Virus record (IMG/VR): IMGVR_UViG_3300027325_000007
Span: 1 to 43,363 of that record
DNA from: a virus
Direction: 5' to 3' (one strand)
Length of the DNA stretch: 43,363 nt
Shown: piece by piece, positions 1 through 8,066 of the stretch
Layout of the letters: the number at the start of each line of letters is the position of its first letter
Numbering within the stretch: position 1 is the stretch's first letter
Translations under genes and position numbers: made by a program
Notes under the pieces: model-generated
What the model was told of the DNA's origin: nothing
Databases searched by the model: none
Seen by the model: the letters and a program-made list of their open reading frames with translations, nothing else

Positions 1-57
1 CTCGGCGTACGTTGCTGGGCGGATGATCTTGGTGGTGTTGATGTCGATGATGTTCAT
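1..57 (-). CDS. 5' end of an unidentified small gene, cut by the window edge
   Basis: This is the start of a minus-strand reading frame that runs off the left edge; it reads MNIIDINTTKIIRPATYAE as far as it is visible. A ribosome-binding site (AAGGA, 5 bases upstream) supports the ATG at 57. An in-frame ATG at 99 would add 14 residues (MSAEAIKPNPKRKS) but has poor spacing to its GTAGG. The gene follows the integrase on the same strand, so an excisionase-like or small regulatory role is possible, but no motif proves it. It may be the front part of the gene whose end is seen at 43293-43363 if the genome is circular. Confidence 0.45.
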   Translation of the reverse strand, partial: MNIIDINTTKIIRPATYAE

Positions 58-193
58 GGATTTCCTTTTGGGGTTCGGCTTAATTGCCTCTGCAGACATC
101 CTACACACCATTCGGGTCAGCGGTCAACCCGAATCGGAAACTATTTTGAACTTTCGAAATCGGTGCTCATCACCGCCATCAGAGCCATCCGAA

Positions 194-1408
194 CTAACGA
201 CGACGCCGAACGTCTTCTGGCGTGACGCCGATGGCGAACTCCTCGAGCTCCCAATAGGTGCCGTTGGCGTAGTGGGTGACGGTGGTGCTGATATCCTTGT
301 GCCGCATCCACGTCCTCGCGCAGTGATCCGAGAACGTGGTGGCCCAGATGGTGGCCCGGACGCCGCGGAGGGCATGAGCGCGGACCGTCCGGTAGTCGCC
401 CCATCCCAAATCGGTCATCCACAAAGCCAGGTGCCGCTTGATCAAATTCCGCCGGCCCGTGATCGTATCGGACGGCAGCAAGAAGCCGCCCTCCGGACCA
501 GCTGCAGCCAACCGCTCGACCACTTCCATCTCGGCCGCGCTCACCGGGATGATGCCCAGCGTGGTCGACTTGGGTCGGAAGCCCTCCTCAGGCCGCTCCC
601 GGATCTCGAGCACGAACGAATCGCCATCCGCCTGGCACCAACCGCGTCGACAATGCGCCACCTCGTCAGCCCGCAAGCCGAATCGGTAGGCCAACCAGAA
701 CGCCGCGAACATGCCTGGACTAGTCGCCTCGAGAGCGTGACCAGCTCGAACCGTGCGATCGAGGAAGTCGGTCGGGATGTATTTCTTCACTACCGGCGGT
801 TTCGGGAACTCTGGATCCGTCGCCCTGAACTCGGCCACCGCCTCGGTGATGCCTGGCCATTCGTGCTCGAACTCGACCAAGAAGCGGAACACCGACCTGG
901 CCTTCAATAAATTAGAGTAGACAGTACGCCGCGCCGACTTCCACTTCTCGGTCTCCCGGTCGCCCTGGAGATTGGCCGGCTCCGCGAACTTCCGAACGAC
1001 CGATCGGTCCAGCCGAGCCACCCGGCACGATTCCCAGTCGGCCCCGAGCGACGGCGCGGCCACCTGTCGAAGTGACGCCATGTTACGTTCGGCGTCCTGG
1101 ATGCCCGCGACGGCCGCGCAGCGACGATACCGTTGCAGCACTTCCCGGAGCGTCGGCAGCTTCTTCCGCGCGGCCCGGGCGTCCAGGTGTTCGATGTAGG
1201 CATTCTCACCCAAGCGCTTCAGTTCGGCATCCCGGATCCGCTTGGCCTCAGTGAGCGCGATCTTCCGTCCGCCGGCGGTACCATCTGGGTCCACCTTCAT
1301 GCCGGTCGATTTCCAGCGCGACTTCCCGTCGACCATCCTCCGAACGTACCAGGTCCCATTTCGATCTAGTAGGTTTTTGTGCTTGCGTGGTTTGGTGGTT
1401 TTCTGCAT
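194..1408 (-). CDS. int: Tyrosine recombinase (phage integrase)
   Basis: This is a 404-residue integrase of the tyrosine recombinase family, which inserts and excises the phage genome by strand exchange between attP and a chromosomal attB. The C-terminal half carries the expected catalytic set: an arginine in FGLRADEVAH, the HALR box, the histidine in WMRHKD, and a nucleophilic tyrosine at about residue 380 in THYANGTY. The N-terminus (NGTWYVRRMVDGK) resembles the arm-binding domain of lambda-type integrases. The ATG at 1408 is preceded by AAGG at good spacing; an ATG at 1435 and a TTG at 1459 are also in frame, but the longest version would overlap the arm sites. The length is normal for the family. 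The attachment site lies directly upstream at 1443-1632. Confidence 0.95.
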   Translation of the reverse strand: MQKTTKPRKHKNLLDRNGTWYVRRMVDGKSRWKSTGMKVDPDGTAGGRKIALTEAKRIRDAELKRLGENAYIEHLDARAARKKLPTLREVLQRYRRCAAVAGIQDAERNMASLRQVAAPSLGADWESCRVARLDRSVVRKFAEPANLQGDRETEKWKSARRTVYSNLLKARSVFRFLVEFEHEWPGITEAVAEFRATDPEFPKPPVVKKYIPTDFLDRTVRAGHALEATSPGMFAAFWLAYRFGLRADEVAHCRRGWCQADGDSFVLEIRERPEEGFRPKSTTLGIIPVSAAEMEVVERLAAAGPEGGFLLPSDTITGRRNLIKRHLALWMTDLGWGDYRTVRAHALRGVRATIWATTFSDHCARTWMRHKDISTTVTHYANGTYWELEEFAIGVTPEDVRRRR

Positions 1409-1536
1409 GTCGGCCTTGTGATTACCACCCGCCATATCAAACTTGTAGCAGGCACGCAAGTGCTACCTAATTGCTACAAGCACTGTGTGGCACTCAGTGA
1501 CACGCTATGGCATCTAAAAGCCTATTTTTGCAGTAC

Positions 1537-1577
1537 GATCCGGTAGCTCAGTTGGTAGAGCACGGGATTTTTAATCA
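1537..1577 (+). other. 5' half of a tRNA-Lys(TTT) gene: attP core
   Basis: The sequence matches the first half of a tRNA: acceptor strand GATCCGG, T8, A9, a D-arm beginning GCTCAGTTGGTAGAGC, anticodon stem CGGGA, and loop TTTTTAA with anticodon TTT (Lys). The 3' strand of the anticodon stem should read TCCCG, but the sequence reads TCACA, so tRNA identity stops just after the loop. No T-arm or 3' acceptor follows. It is therefore not a functional tRNA gene. It is best read as the phage copy of the region shared with the host tRNA-Lys gene, with crossover in or near the anticodon loop. Confidence 0.8.
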
Positions 1578-1614
1578 CAAAATTAGGCCATTGTAGCAGT
1601 CGATTTCATCATCC

Positions 1615-1623
1615 TGCTACAAT
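1615..1623 (+). promoter_or_regulatory. Extended -10 promoter for the small gene at 1642
   Basis: TGCTACAAT fits an extended -10 element (TG, one base, then TACAAT, which differs from TATAAT at one position). It lies 18 bases before the start codon at 1642. The best -35 candidate, TTGTAG at 1591-1596, is spaced too widely (21 bases), so activity would rely on the extended -10. The element is also one of the integrase arm repeats, so integrase binding could occlude it. Confidence 0.45.
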
Positions 1624-1641
1624 CTGCTACAAGGAAAAAAC

Positions 1642-1884
1642 ATGATCGTACTGTATAAGATTAAAAGCCCAGGATCCGAAACCGAACTTCGTGTTGCCTC
1701 CAAATTTAAAAAGCTGGAGACTGACAAAGTGGATCCAAAAAAGTATTCACTCACCATAACTTCTGATGGTTCAGATATCTCAATTGGCCTAACCGAATTT
1801 TTTCTTACTAATGACGCTGAAGTTGTCGCGGCATGGGTCAAGGGCGAAAATTCTCCGAAATCAGCTCCCTTCATGTGGGGCTAG
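1642..1884 (+). CDS. Small accessory protein of unknown function (moron candidate)
   Basis: This gene encodes an 80-residue protein beginning MIVLYKIKSPGSETELRV. A strong ribosome-binding site (AAGGA followed by an A-tract) precedes the ATG, and an extended -10 lies just upstream. The protein has no signal peptide or membrane segment and is rich in Lys, Ser and Asp. I do not recognise a family. It is one of very few plus-strand genes, sits next to attP, converges on the giant minus-strand gene with a 4-base overlap, and is visibly richer in A+T than its neighbours. These are typical signs of an independently transcribed cargo gene expressed in the lysogen, but that role is inferred. Confidence 0.7.
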   Translation: MIVLYKIKSPGSETELRVASKFKKLETDKVDPKKYSLTITSDGSDISIGLTEFFLTNDAEVVAAWVKGENSPKSAPFMWG

Positions 1885-4800
1885 TTCCCCATCAGTTCAG
1901 CCTTCAATCGCTCTTCCGCTTCAACCTCCCGAGTCGGACGGCCAGCAACTAGATCCTGAACTTGGTTTTTGACGGTGCCGCTGGAACCGGCTTGCATCAT
2001 TGCCCCGGCGCTCGCGCCGACGAGCGGACCAGCTGGCATCCGGGACAGGGCGTGATTCATCGTTGGCACCATAAACAACTCGAACATCCCCTTCACCGCG
2101 TAGCGCTCGGAAGTGTTCGTGCCGGCCGCGTTTCGGTTGCCGAACACACCCATGATGTTTTTCATGGCTCCGCCGACGTAGCCGAGATGGGCACCACTCA
2201 GGCTTGCAGCTGGATCGCGGTTGTATTTGAAGCCACCGAAGACGTTCAGCGGTACATCGATCATGCCGACCGGGAAAGCACGGCTCACGCCTCGCTTCAT
2301 TGAATGCGCCGAGAAGGCCTGATCGAAGAATTCGACCTCCTCAGCCTCGACACCCTTGGCATCCGCCAGAAGGGCCTTGCGGCGCTCCCAGTAGTCGTTG
2401 CTCGTGATGGCCTGCCGGAACGCCTCAATCAATAGCTGGGAAACATAGAGGCCACCGGCACCGGCCAGCAGCCCACCGGCGATACGGCCGCGCTGCCCTT
2501 CCCTATTTGCCAGGCGTCGCGCCGAGCCTTTCATCAGATTTTCATAGAACGCCATGTTGAAGCTCGTGATGGCGTAGAACACCCGACCCGTGGGCGTCCC
2601 GGCGCGGTGCGGACGATCCATGGCCTCGGGATTCTGGATTGTCTGGTTCGCGAACCGGTTCAAAGCCGTGGCGAGTTCGCCGGCCACCGGGCTGGCCTCG
2701 AGGTCGGCCGGCGTTGGGATGCCGGGATTGGTTGCCAGCCAGTCGATCATCGCCTTGGGATTGGTGACGCCAAGGTCACCGAGTTCGGCCACGTGCGCGT
2801 CGACATTGCTTCCCGACTCGATCTGGCGCCCAAGATAGCGGAGGTAGCCAAGCCCCGAACGGGTGGCCACGCGCCGTTGCGCCCTGGTCAGTCCGGTGAG
2901 ACCGGTGCGTCGGAAGAAATTGCTCAGCGCCTTCTCGGCCCCTGGCGTCTCGACCACCCCACCGAAGCGCTGGTGCAAGACTTGATCCAGGGACGCGTCG
3001 GCGATGATGCCGAGGAACTCACTCAGCTCCGCGATATCGCGGGCGTTCTGAGTTCGGCCAATTTCGCCCATGAGATTCCGCGCAGTCCGGAGTGCCTCAC
3101 CGGCGCGCCCTGTGCGCATGCCGATGGTGAACGGTTCGGCCAGACTGGCCCAGGTAGCGCGTGGGAGCATGGCCATCGTCATGGTGGCCGAGAACCAGTT
3201 CATTGCTCGAGCATCCGCCGGGGCTTGGTTTTGGTTCTCCATGCCCATGACCCGATCAGCCATACGCTTGACGAGATCGACGTCCTCGGGGTGCACCCGG
3301 GCCGCGGCGAGGTCGGTGAACACCTTGGTATATTTTTCGCCCTCAAGGCCAAAGCGCCGAACGAATGAAAGTCGCCGGCTCGACTTCTGCATGTACTGCA
3401 TGACCGCGTCGATGGGATCGGCCACCATGAAGTCGCCCATGATCGCGTCGGCCTCTGGAGGCAGGTCCCGGCCTTTGGTGTAGTCGTCGGCCGGCGTGCT
3501 TCGGTCGTATTCCCATTCACTGCCGTAGAGCAAGCGGTTCTGCCAGGCACCAGCTCGGGCCAGCGCAACGTCACCGATATTTTCGGCGGCGCCTTCGACA
3601 ATGGCCGCCCGCTGCGCGTCGGTGAGCGGATCGCCATCGGCCTCAGCGATTGCCGCCTCGGCCAGTTCGATATCGATCATCGCTTGATATAGATGGCCTG
3701 CCCGTTGTTGGAATCCACTTTGATCCCGCCACGCCGCGCCTCGATCGTACATCCGGGGAAGGTAGCCGTTCCGAGCGTAGCCGACCGTGACGCCGGCGTT
3801 CCGGTTCAGTCGGTACTCTGCGTCCAGTTGGCGGCGAATTTCCCGAGCGGCCCGGTGAGCGGGCGAGTTGCCTTTCGGGGCCTCGGTGGCTACCAGCAGA
3901 TCGCGCATCTCCCTTGCGTCCTCAGGGGAAAGGCGGTCCACATCCTTGCCGTAGGCGTCGCGCAGGGTGCGCAGGAACTTGGTCGATTTGCGGTTCGACT
4001 CGGTTTCGATTTCCTCATGAAAGGTCATGGAGACCTTTGATTTTCCACCGGGTTCGGTGCCCAGGGAAAGACGCAAGAATTTTAGAGGTTTAACCGCCGC
4101 CTGGTTGCCTTCTTTCTGGTAGCGCTTCTCAATCATTTTCATCGACGCCCTGGTGGAAGAACCGAACGTGCTCACCATATTGGCTGAGGCACGCCGCCAG
4201 TCGCGGAAGGTTCGACGTGGCGCATCATCTCCACGCCGACGTTCGCGGCCACGGCTGCGGAATAAGCGGGACAGCTCCACGCGTTCGCGCTCCACAGTCC
4301 GGGCCATGCTGGCCGCGTAGCTGCGTTCTTCCCGGGTGCGAGTCGGCCAGTGATTCGGATCCATGATGTTCGCGGACTCATACTTGGTTGGCACTGGCCC
4401 TTCGAAGATGTGATGGTTGCGCAGGGCGTGAAAGAGTTCGTCAAACGCGGCTTCGATTTTCCGGCGCTCATCTGCCTTGGGAAACAGCAGCCCCATCGGC
4501 CCGCCGTTGGCATAGAATTCTTCACCGCTCACAGCAAAATCGCGTTGCCCATCCACCTGCGCCAGCTTCCCGGACACATAGGCATCGACGGCCCGCGCCC
4601 ACAACTCGACCGGCGACTTCCAATAAGCCGTCCCGATCTTAGCCGCATCCTGAGCGAACTGGGACTTCACCTTGCTTCGACTTGAGCCCTTTTGTAGGCG
4701 CTCAAGTTGCTTCTCCAACTTGGGCCGCGCCTTGGCGTCCGGAGACATTTTTTGAAGCCGCAATTGGACGTCCCGAATCTTCGCCGCCGTGGCCGCGTCG

Positions 4801-7800
4801 TCTTGAAAGATGGCCCGCATTACTGAGGTAAATGCCGCGTCCACCTCGGGGTTCATATCAATGCGACCGTACTGGCCTTTCCGATGCTTGGCGGTTCTCA
4901 TCGGCTTGCCGCGCTCGAGTTCGGCGGCGTCCTCCACATAGCGCGACTCGTCGTGAAGCCAATGATCCAATGCGTGACCCCATTCGTGGGCGAACGAATC
5001 GAACCGGTCCATCATCTGAATCTCGGTGCCTTCGTAGCGGTAGAAGCCGAGGGCACCTCGACGACGGGCCAAGGAAAGGCCAAGGCGTCCACCCAGGCCA
5101 ATGGCCTTCAACGGAATTTTCATGGCATGCGCCATGTCGTGAAGAGAACCGTGAGCATCCATGAGCTGGTCGGTGGATTCACGGAGAGCCAGCCCAGCCC
5201 GCCGAACACGTAGCCCAAATTTTTTGGCAGTCGATTCCTTCACGACATCGAATTGCTTGGCGGGTGGCATCAGCACCACATCATCGGGCTTGTGGCCGGC
5301 CTCTGCGAAAATCTGATAATCGAAAGACTCCCGAGCCACCCGAGACGTTTTCGAATCGGGGTTGTGACTCTGATTGTCGAAGCCTTCAGGAAGGCCGATA
5401 TTCGCATCGCCACCGGCATCACGCTGAGTCCGCATCGGCTTCGCACCCTTGGTGACCTTGGCCTTGCCATCACCGTCGAGAAGGGTTCCTTGGCCTTGCT
5501 CGGACTTGGCCCGCCCGATGGAAGTGTTGAGTTCGGCGAGAGGGTCTTCAACCTGTGCCTTCTTGGTTTCCCCGCGCACTTTCTGACGCTCGCCGTTGAC
5601 GGCGTCCATGTTGAACAGACTTGGGCCGGCATCCCCCGGCGGTGGCAAGCTAGATTCAGACGAGCCGAACAAGTCCATGGTCCCGGTGTCAGGGTTGGCC
5701 CCGACTCCGAACTCAGGTTTCGCCGGGTCAACCTTCGCCGGCGCTTCGGTTTTGGGCGGTGCCGTGTAAATCGGATTTTCAAAGAGCCAGTCAAGGATGC
5801 CCTGGGCGTTCAGGGAATCATCTGAGAGCTTGGCTTGCAGTTCACCGTCCGTCCGGGCGCGGGCCAGTCGTTCACCGGCTAGTTCGAGGGTGGCACGTTC
5901 TTGGTCAATGGCTTGGCGGGTGGCCTCAGGATCACCCATGTCGACGGTGATGCCGCGCTTCTTGTTGCGGGCCACGTTTGCCTTGGCTGCCTTCTTCGAA
6001 GTTCGGGCTTCCGACAAGATTTCGGATATCAGCCGGCGCACACCTGCATAGGCCTTGGCCTTGTGCTTGGCGACCAACCTGGCACTCCTTGAGGAGCCGC
6101 CCAAAAGGCTGTCCATGGTGACCTGCTCGGCCCCGCCGATGTTCGGCACGTTGCCGGCATCGATCTCGGCCCCGACCGCGATCATCATGCCAATCGCTTC
6201 ATCCTTGCTGCCCTTGTTGAGCAGCACGTCGATTGCTACGTCTTGGAGGGCGGTGTCGCCGGGGGCGTGCCGGGCGACTTCGGCTGCCTTTTCTGGACCG
6301 ATTCGACCGTTGGCGAATAGGTCGTATAGCGCATCACTGGCCTGGGTCCCAATGATGGATCCTGCGCGGCCTTTAGCGCTGCGACGTAATCCGCGCGATA
6401 CGATTTCTTGTTCGGAGATTTGGGCATTTCGGAAGTAGTTGGCAAAGTCTTTGTAAGAGCCGTTACCGTCCCGAATGTTCAGTTCGGCGTCAAGCATCAT
6501 CGCCATGCCCGCGTCGAACCCATCGGCCTCATCGTAGACTCGAACATCCATCTCGGACTTGTTCGGATCGCGATTGGCGAGGTCCAGGCGGTGCCGCCCG
6601 CTGATCACTTCCTTGCGTCCGTCCAAGCGCCGCCACACGTGGATGGGATCTGCGGTCTCATCATAGGACTCCCCTTCAATAGGGTTCACCACGCCCTTCT
6701 TGTCACTCCCCTCCTTGAAGTTCGGCACGTCTTCGGACAGCGACAGCTCAGCCAGAGGCACCCGATCCGTCTCGACTTTAATTTCCTGCCCGGCCCTATT
6801 GATGACACTCATCAACCGGGTGCGTGGTCCGCTTGGATCGTCCCGCCTGATCACGGGTTCGCCAACCATGTCGTCGGTGATTTCTTGGGTCACTGCCGAT
6901 TGATCTTCCATGTCCAGAAGCATGTCGTCTGTGATCTCCTGAGTCCTGGCAGCATCTGGAGGCAGCACCTCTTGTGTCTGACTTCGAGGGTCAGGAATCT
7001 CCATCGTCTGCGAACGCGGATCATCAGCCTTTTCAGCGAACCAGGCGTCTAAGTCCGATCCGCCACGGCTCGGCAGCGCCGGCGGCGTAGCTCCCGCACG
7101 TCGCCCGGTGATGCCTTGGGCAATCAGATCGACCGTGCCACCGAGGATGGCGCCAGCGGCACCTTCTTCGGCCAGGTTCCAATCGACGATGGCACCCTCG
7201 GAGTCATACACAGCCTTCGCAATCCCGTTTTCTGCGAGACCTTGAAGGAACTCAGTCGCACCCTCGGTGCCAGCAGATTTTAAAACTTCGGTCAGTCGGC
7301 CACCGATGCCAGTCGCCAACTTGTTGCCGCCAAACCGGGACAGCAGGCGCTGCACACCGAACCTTTCCAGCACCGCACCCGTCACGCCGCTCAATCCCGC
7401 CGCCGCCTGGGCTTCGCCTTCGGTAGCGCCCTCTGCGACGGCTTGTTCGTATGATCCGTCGGCCGCCATCATGCCGCCGTGAATCAAGGAGCCGGTCCCG
7501 CCCGTCATGGCCCCGACTGTGAGCTGGGCACCGAGAGCGCCAGCGGCATTGGGCAAGGTCTCAGCCAAGAACGATCCTTTGTACTGCTCGGGCGTAGCAA
7601 GGGCCTCGTCGTAGCCGCCGCTCAATTTGCTGAGCAACTTGTAAGAGCGCGTTTCGTGCTGCGCCTTTTGGTCGTCACCGGCCACAGCCCGAATTAATTT
7701 ACCCGCCGCCCAATTGCCAAGGCCAGTCCACAGACTGCCACGCTCAACCGACGAAGCGACATGGCGAGCCGGCCCAAGAATCGCCTGGGTAGCGCCTTGG

Positions 7801-8066
7801 CTGGCGTTGTTGTAAATCGACGCGGCCAGACCATCGGCCCCGGTCTTGATCGCCGGGATCATCTGCCGAAATCCGCCCGCACTAATTTCTGCGATCTTGC
7901 GAGATGTAGACCATTCTTCACCGGTGCCGGGGTCCTCTACCAGTTCTGACTGGTTGGGATCCGCGTTCGACGTGTCAGGTGCCTTCTCCGACGCCCATGT
8001 GTCGAAGTCAAATTCCTCTGGCTCCAACTCCTGGGCCCAAAGGTCGAAATCGAAATCATCCGCCAT
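1881..8066 (-). CDS. Giant polyvalent internal virion protein (ParB-like and zincin domains)
   Basis: This 2061-residue protein is the largest in the window. An N-terminal acidic segment contains two copies of an FDFDxWA motif (residues about 4-27). Residues about 80-320 are Gly/Ala-rich and helix-rich. A ParB-like segment around residues 445-600 includes ISGRHRLDLANRD, as in ParB/sulfiredoxin-type domains. Residues 1027-1031 are HEWGH, an HExxH zinc-metallopeptidase motif, in the context FAHEWGHALDH. The C-terminal part (about 1560-2061) resembles the large domains of phage polyvalent proteins. Such multidomain proteins are thought to enter the cell with the DNA and act on host targets early in infection. 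The start overlaps the stop of the preceding gene (TAATG). Virion location is inferred from family and from position at the end of the structural operon. Confidence 0.8.
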   Translation of the reverse strand: MADDFDFDLWAQELEPEEFDFDTWASEKAPDTSNADPNQSELVEDPGTGEEWSTSRKIAEISAGGFRQMIPAIKTGADGLAASIYNNASQGATQAILGPARHVASSVERGSLWTGLGNWAAGKLIRAVAGDDQKAQHETRSYKLLSKLSGGYDEALATPEQYKGSFLAETLPNAAGALGAQLTVGAMTGGTGSLIHGGMMAADGSYEQAVAEGATEGEAQAAAGLSGVTGAVLERFGVQRLLSRFGGNKLATGIGGRLTEVLKSAGTEGATEFLQGLAENGIAKAVYDSEGAIVDWNLAEEGAAGAILGGTVDLIAQGITGRRAGATPPALPSRGGSDLDAWFAEKADDPRSQTMEIPDPRSQTQEVLPPDAARTQEITDDMLLDMEDQSAVTQEITDDMVGEPVIRRDDPSGPRTRLMSVINRAGQEIKVETDRVPLAELSLSEDVPNFKEGSDKKGVVNPIEGESYDETADPIHVWRRLDGRKEVISGRHRLDLANRDPNKSEMDVRVYDEADGFDAGMAMMLDAELNIRDGNGSYKDFANYFRNAQISEQEIVSRGLRRSAKGRAGSIIGTQASDALYDLFANGRIGPEKAAEVARHAPGDTALQDVAIDVLLNKGSKDEAIGMMIAVGAEIDAGNVPNIGGAEQVTMDSLLGGSSRSARLVAKHKAKAYAGVRRLISEILSEARTSKKAAKANVARNKKRGITVDMGDPEATRQAIDQERATLELAGERLARARTDGELQAKLSDDSLNAQGILDWLFENPIYTAPPKTEAPAKVDPAKPEFGVGANPDTGTMDLFGSSESSLPPPGDAGPSLFNMDAVNGERQKVRGETKKAQVEDPLAELNTSIGRAKSEQGQGTLLDGDGKAKVTKGAKPMRTQRDAGGDANIGLPEGFDNQSHNPDSKTSRVARESFDYQIFAEAGHKPDDVVLMPPAKQFDVVKESTAKKFGLRVRRAGLALRESTDQLMDAHGSLHDMAHAMKIPLKAIGLGGRLGLSLARRRGALGFYRYEGTEIQMMDRFDSFAHEWGHALDHWLHDESRYVEDAAELERGKPMRTAKHRKGQYGRIDMNPEVDAAFTSVMRAIFQDDAATAAKIRDVQLRLQKMSPDAKARPKLEKQLERLQKGSSRSKVKSQFAQDAAKIGTAYWKSPVELWARAVDAYVSGKLAQVDGQRDFAVSGEEFYANGGPMGLLFPKADERRKIEAAFDELFHALRNHHIFEGPVPTKYESANIMDPNHWPTRTREERSYAASMARTVERERVELSRLFRSRGRERRRGDDAPRRTFRDWRRASANMVSTFGSSTRASMKMIEKRYQKEGNQAAVKPLKFLRLSLGTEPGGKSKVSMTFHEEIETESNRKSTKFLRTLRDAYGKDVDRLSPEDAREMRDLLVATEAPKGNSPAHRAAREIRRQLDAEYRLNRNAGVTVGYARNGYLPRMYDRGAAWRDQSGFQQRAGHLYQAMIDIELAEAAIAEADGDPLTDAQRAAIVEGAAENIGDVALARAGAWQNRLLYGSEWEYDRSTPADDYTKGRDLPPEADAIMGDFMVADPIDAVMQYMQKSSRRLSFVRRFGLEGEKYTKVFTDLAAARVHPEDVDLVKRMADRVMGMENQNQAPADARAMNWFSATMTMAMLPRATWASLAEPFTIGMRTGRAGEALRTARNLMGEIGRTQNARDIAELSEFLGIIADASLDQVLHQRFGGVVETPGAEKALSNFFRRTGLTGLTRAQRRVATRSGLGYLRYLGRQIESGSNVDAHVAELGDLGVTNPKAMIDWLATNPGIPTPADLEASPVAGELATALNRFANQTIQNPEAMDRPHRAGTPTGRVFYAITSFNMAFYENLMKGSARRLANREGQRGRIAGGLLAGAGGLYVSQLLIEAFRQAITSNDYWERRKALLADAKGVEAEEVEFFDQAFSAHSMKRGVSRAFPVGMIDVPLNVFGGFKYNRDPAASLSGAHLGYVGGAMKNIMGVFGNRNAAGTNTSERYAVKGMFELFMVPTMNHALSRMPAGPLVGASAGAMMQAGSSGTVKNQVQDLVAGRPTREVEAEERLKAELMGN

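Larger units (their letters stand above)
1443..1632. other. Phage attachment site (attP) with repeated integrase arm sites
   Basis: The 8-mer TTGTAGCA or its complement TGCTACAA occurs at 1443-1450, 1472-1479, 1591-1598, 1615-1622 and 1625-1632, with a partial copy (TGCTAC) at 1461-1466. These copies flank a tRNA-Lys-like core at 1537-1577 on both sides. Repeated short sites on both arms around a tRNA-derived core, next to the integrase gene, is the standard architecture of attP for a bivalent tyrosine integrase. That the repeats are integrase arm sites is an inference from this layout. The spacer is otherwise noncoding. Confidence 0.75.

Noticed and set aside
23-910. A 295-codon plus-strand frame at the left edge.
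   Set aside because: It is the reverse of the integrase catalytic domain and has shadow-like composition.
1537-1577. A functional tRNA-Lys gene.
   Set aside because: The 3' side of the anticodon stem, the T-arm and the 3' acceptor are missing.
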